From: Flabesymbios commensalis
Lineage: Eukaryota; Annelida; Polychaeta; Terebellida; Flabelligeridae
Direction: 5' to 3'
DNA length: 64,000 nucleotides
Assembly: GCA_964017125.1 (NCBI GenBank)
Contig: OZ024908.1
Location: 66,465,440-66,529,439, forward strand
The translations under genes and the position numbers were made by a program. Below are positions 61,722 to 64,000 of the stretch, in pieces. The notes below the pieces were generated by a model. The model was not told the origin of the DNA, did no database searches, and saw only the letters and a list, made by a program, of their open reading frames with translations. Within the stretch, counting starts at the first letter, position 1. Each line of letters opens with the position of its first letter.

Positions 61722-62033
61722 AAACAAAATGAAGCGGGATTTAGGCCACCTTTGTGCACATATAGGCTAAACTGGGCCAGGAGAACCTCCTTAGGATGGT
61801 GTGCAGAATAAGATGACACTGTCCTCCAGACACAGGACTCGAAATTCGAGCCCTGACGGTCTGAGGCCAGCACGATACCTCTCGGTCACGGAGGCTCCCC
61901 ACAATACTGAGTTTCACACGTGGATGGGGAAGAAACTTTTTTGTTTCTTTCAAACCGCCGAGACCGGGAACCGAACCCCGAACTCTAGCGTGAAAGGCAG
62001 CGGTGCTAACCACCAGCCTAGGGCCCCCGCCCA
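61722..62033 (-). mobile_element. Full-length dimeric tRNA-derived SINE
   Basis: A 312-bp element is flanked by a 13-bp direct repeat with one change (GGAGAACACGTAA at 61,709-61,721; GGAGAAAACGTAA at 62,034-62,046). On the minus strand it has a first tRNA-like unit (GGTGGTTAGCACCG; GGTTCGGTTCCC), a linker (AAAGAAACAAAAAAG), a second unit (GTGACCGAGAGGTATCG; CTCGAATTTCGAGTCC), a body (GTTTAGCCTATATGTGCAC) and a TTCATTTTG tail. It lies in the intron of the Kv-like gene, opposite in strand. The same family occurs at least eight times in the window. Confidence 0.85.
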
Positions 62034-62149
62034 GGAGAAAACGTAAGTCGTTCCCTCTACTTAACAACATCTTATTAACTCGTTCCCATGACGTATTTCA
62101 TTTGTTCTTATGACTTATTAGCTCATTCCCACGACTTACTGAGTGATTC

Positions 62150-62205
62150 TGGCCCAGTTTAGCCTATATGTGCACAAAGGTGGCCTAAAGCCCGATTCAT
62201 TTCAT
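62150..62205 (+). mobile_element. 56-bp SINE stub with target duplication
   Basis: Only the last 56 bp of the SINE are present (GGCCCAGTTTAGCCTATATG to CATTTCAT). A perfect 14-bp direct repeat, TTACTGAGTGATTC, flanks it (62,136-62,149; 62,206-62,219). It is a severely 5' truncated insertion. Confidence 0.85.
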
Positions 62206-62768
62206 TTACTGAGTGATTCCTGAGTTTTTGGTGACAACAACTGACATAGCTCGTTCATACATACACGTAGACAATCTCTTTTAACTCCATAGTGATACAG
62301 GCACGATTCGCAGCCCGTAACTACCGGGTGGAGTCATTTCCAACAACAGAGGCACAATACTCAAGTATGGAGACAATTACATGATATAGAGATAAAGTAA
62401 CATCCAATAGAAATTATTCTCCATTTGAATGACATATCAGGTCATGATCTACTGTGAAGGTAAAAACGCGGAATACAATACAACATAGCCGGCGGCTACT
62501 TGCTATACATGATATTATTTGTGCAACAAAATCATTATTGTTGTGTTTTTTCAAGCAGCCAATCATTTATTTGTGGTGAAATCTTTGACTCGGATCACTT
62601 GAATAGAAACCCTAATTAATATTTCATTTGACCAGGAAGCGATCTGTCATGAGTTTGTCATCGACCAATGTAGGCCTAGGTTTTGAAAAAATGTGCAGAA
62701 CATATCACAGCAAAAATAAGCCCCGCGACCAAAAAAACAATTACCGCGGATCTGGAAAAGCTGAGGCT

Positions 62769-63387
62769 ATTGACAGGGTGACCCTGTCAATACCGCAGTT
62801 TCAACTGTTATTGACAGGGTCACCCTGTAAATAGTGCATTTGTAACTACTGTTGACAGGGTCACCCTGTCAATAACAGTTGAAACTGTAGTATATTGACT
62901 GGGTGACCCTGTCAATACTGCAGTTTCAACTGTTATTGACAGGGTCACCCTGCCAATAGTATATTTAGAACCACTGTTGACAGGGTCACCCTGTCAATAA
63001 CAGTTGAAACTGCAGTATTGACAGAGTCACTCTGTCAATACTGCATTAACAAACGCTGCTGACAGGGTCACTCTGTCAATAGTGATCATTTATGCATAAC
63101 TGACAGAGTGACCCTGTCAACAGTGCATCAGAATATGTTGTTGACAGGGTGAATAACAACCAATCAAGAGCTAAAAATGTAATTAATCACAGCCTGTCTT
63201 ACATAGGTTTTACCCTGTCAGCAGTGGACGTGATTGTGTTATTGACAGGGTGACCCTGTCAGCAGTGAGTGTTGATGTCTTATTGACAGGGTCACCCTGT
63301 CAACAGTGGCTGCTGATGTATTATTGACAGGGTGCCCCTGTCAGCAGTGGGTGTTAATGTCTTATTGACAGGGTGACCCTGTCAGCC
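62769..63387. repeat. Minisatellite of 21-bp palindromes, about 41-bp period
   Basis: Each unit carries TGACAGGGT and ACCCTGTCA arms around a single G or C. Units start near 62,770, 62,810, 62,852, 62,894, 62,936, 62,977, 63,018, 63,059, 63,100, 63,141 (split), 63,242, 63,283, 63,324 and 63,365. The split unit is interrupted by about 60 bp (63,151-63,210). Links between units are about 20 bp and similar but not identical, for example GCAGTTTCAACTGTTA. The array lies in the intron of the Kv-like gene. Function unknown. Confidence 0.9.
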
Positions 63388-63531
63388 GTGGGTGTTCATG
63401 TCATAGGATACTTAGTGTATGGGTGATAATAGACGGTTTTGAATAGCCCTAATTTGGGTTGATTTTACATTTAACTTTACATTTAACTCCCATAGGCCTG
63501 ATAATGATAGTCCCTTAGAAATCGTCGACCC

Positions 63532-63732
63532 TTAAAGCGCTGAAATAGTTTTGTATAAACCAAGAGAACAAAGGGTTTTTTCATTATTTTTTATCATAAT
63601 AAATGTCTTATTAGATCTTTTGAATTTGAATAGCTATGTTATTGGTCTAAGGCCAGTATAAATATTTTACTCTTTCAGTGCGGGGATCGACTTTAGACGT
63701 CAGAATCAGAGTCTCCGCGCTCAAAGGGTTAA
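63532..63732 (-). mobile_element. TTAA MITE, family 3, both ends kept
   Basis: TTAA at 63,532-63,535 and 63,729-63,732. Ends are AGCGCTGAAATA and GCGCTCAAAGGG. The hairpin is shortened (GGGGATCGACTTTAGACGTC, then AGAGTCTCCGCGC). The body words are in reverse orientation. Confidence 0.7.
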
Positions 63733-63800
63733 CCCTTAACCACCAAATTATCTGACTGAAAGTTTCACCCACAACTTCAAGTGGGCGAACCTTGTCTAGG
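63733..63800 (+). mobile_element. Start of a worn family 1 MITE
   Basis: CCCTTAACCACCAAATTATC is followed by half of the family hairpin (CCCACAACTTCAAGTGGG). It abuts the preceding MITE at the shared TTAA. Confidence 0.45.
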
Positions 63801-64000
63801 GTTCAATATAATCTTTAACTCTGAGACACAACAAATTCTTTGTTGATTAGTAAAATATTTCGCATCCCAAACCTGTTGGTTGATACGTGTAGGCAACTGA
63901 TTAGAAACGAGTATAGTCGTAATTTGCACTCAAATTCACAAAGTATTGATTGATAATTTAAAAACACAGATTTATCTTCTGACGGCGAATGTCGATTCCC

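Noticed and set aside
62769-63387. CRISPR-like array (palindromic repeats with spacers of even length)
   Set aside because: The setting is an animal intron, the links between palindromes are similar to one another rather than unique, the repeats vary, and no cas-like gene is present. A minisatellite explains it.
63983-64000. Start of another TIR element at the window edge (TGTCGATTCCC)
   Set aside because: Only about ten bases match the TIR of the 35,748 element, and the sequence stops there.

Overview
This is nuclear DNA from an animal, most likely a marine invertebrate and probably a lophotrochozoan. The grounds are spliced genes with GT/AG introns, a FoxJ1-type forkhead family, a Shaw/Kv3-type potassium-channel exon, tRNA-derived SINEs, CR1/L2-like LINEs and very many small inverted-repeat (MITE) elements. 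I cannot name the species. The window is gene-poor, AT-rich and dominated by repeats. I found no viral or LTR element.

Positions 1 to about 32,200 are a head-to-tail tandem duplication of a unit of roughly 12 kb: A 1-12,088, B 12,089-24,699, C 24,700 to about 31,740, then a decayed start of a fourth copy. Each full unit carries one intact two-exon gene on the minus strand for a 346-residue FoxJ1-like forkhead protein (9,166-10,332; 21,653-22,972; 29,662-30,980). The intron falls at the same codon in all three, inside the forkhead domain. A TATA motif, a TTACGTAA site and a forkhead site (GTAAACAA, 59 bp before the ATG) are kept upstream of all three. Units A and B share a SINE, a 2.4-kb LINE and an insertion in the 5' leader. 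C has clean empty sites for all three, so C branched off before A and B separated. However, exon 1 plus the intron of B resemble C, and the 3' flank of A resembles C, so the array is a mosaic, as expected of gene conversion or unequal crossover.

From 32,200 to 61,000 I see no host gene. The stretch holds several TTAA-flanked MITE families, a palindromic MITE family with CCCAGCAAACAC ends, a short hairpin family, two LINE remnants (39.1-39.8 kb plus strand; 50.1-53.3 kb minus strand) and a 705-bp (TGAT)n microsatellite grown from a LINE tail. It also holds a 433-bp exact tandem duplication whose second copy contains a 2.58-kb non-coding element (35,748-38,330). That element has 25-bp terminal inverted repeats and ten copies, in both orientations, of the motif GTAACCCTACGAAT. 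I regard it as the most novel item here.

At 61,069-61,362 lies the first coding exon of a Kv3/Shaw-like potassium channel (T1 domain). Its intron holds a full dimeric tRNA-derived SINE, a 56-bp SINE stub with target duplication, and a minisatellite of about 14 palindromic units spaced about 41 bp apart (62,769-63,387).
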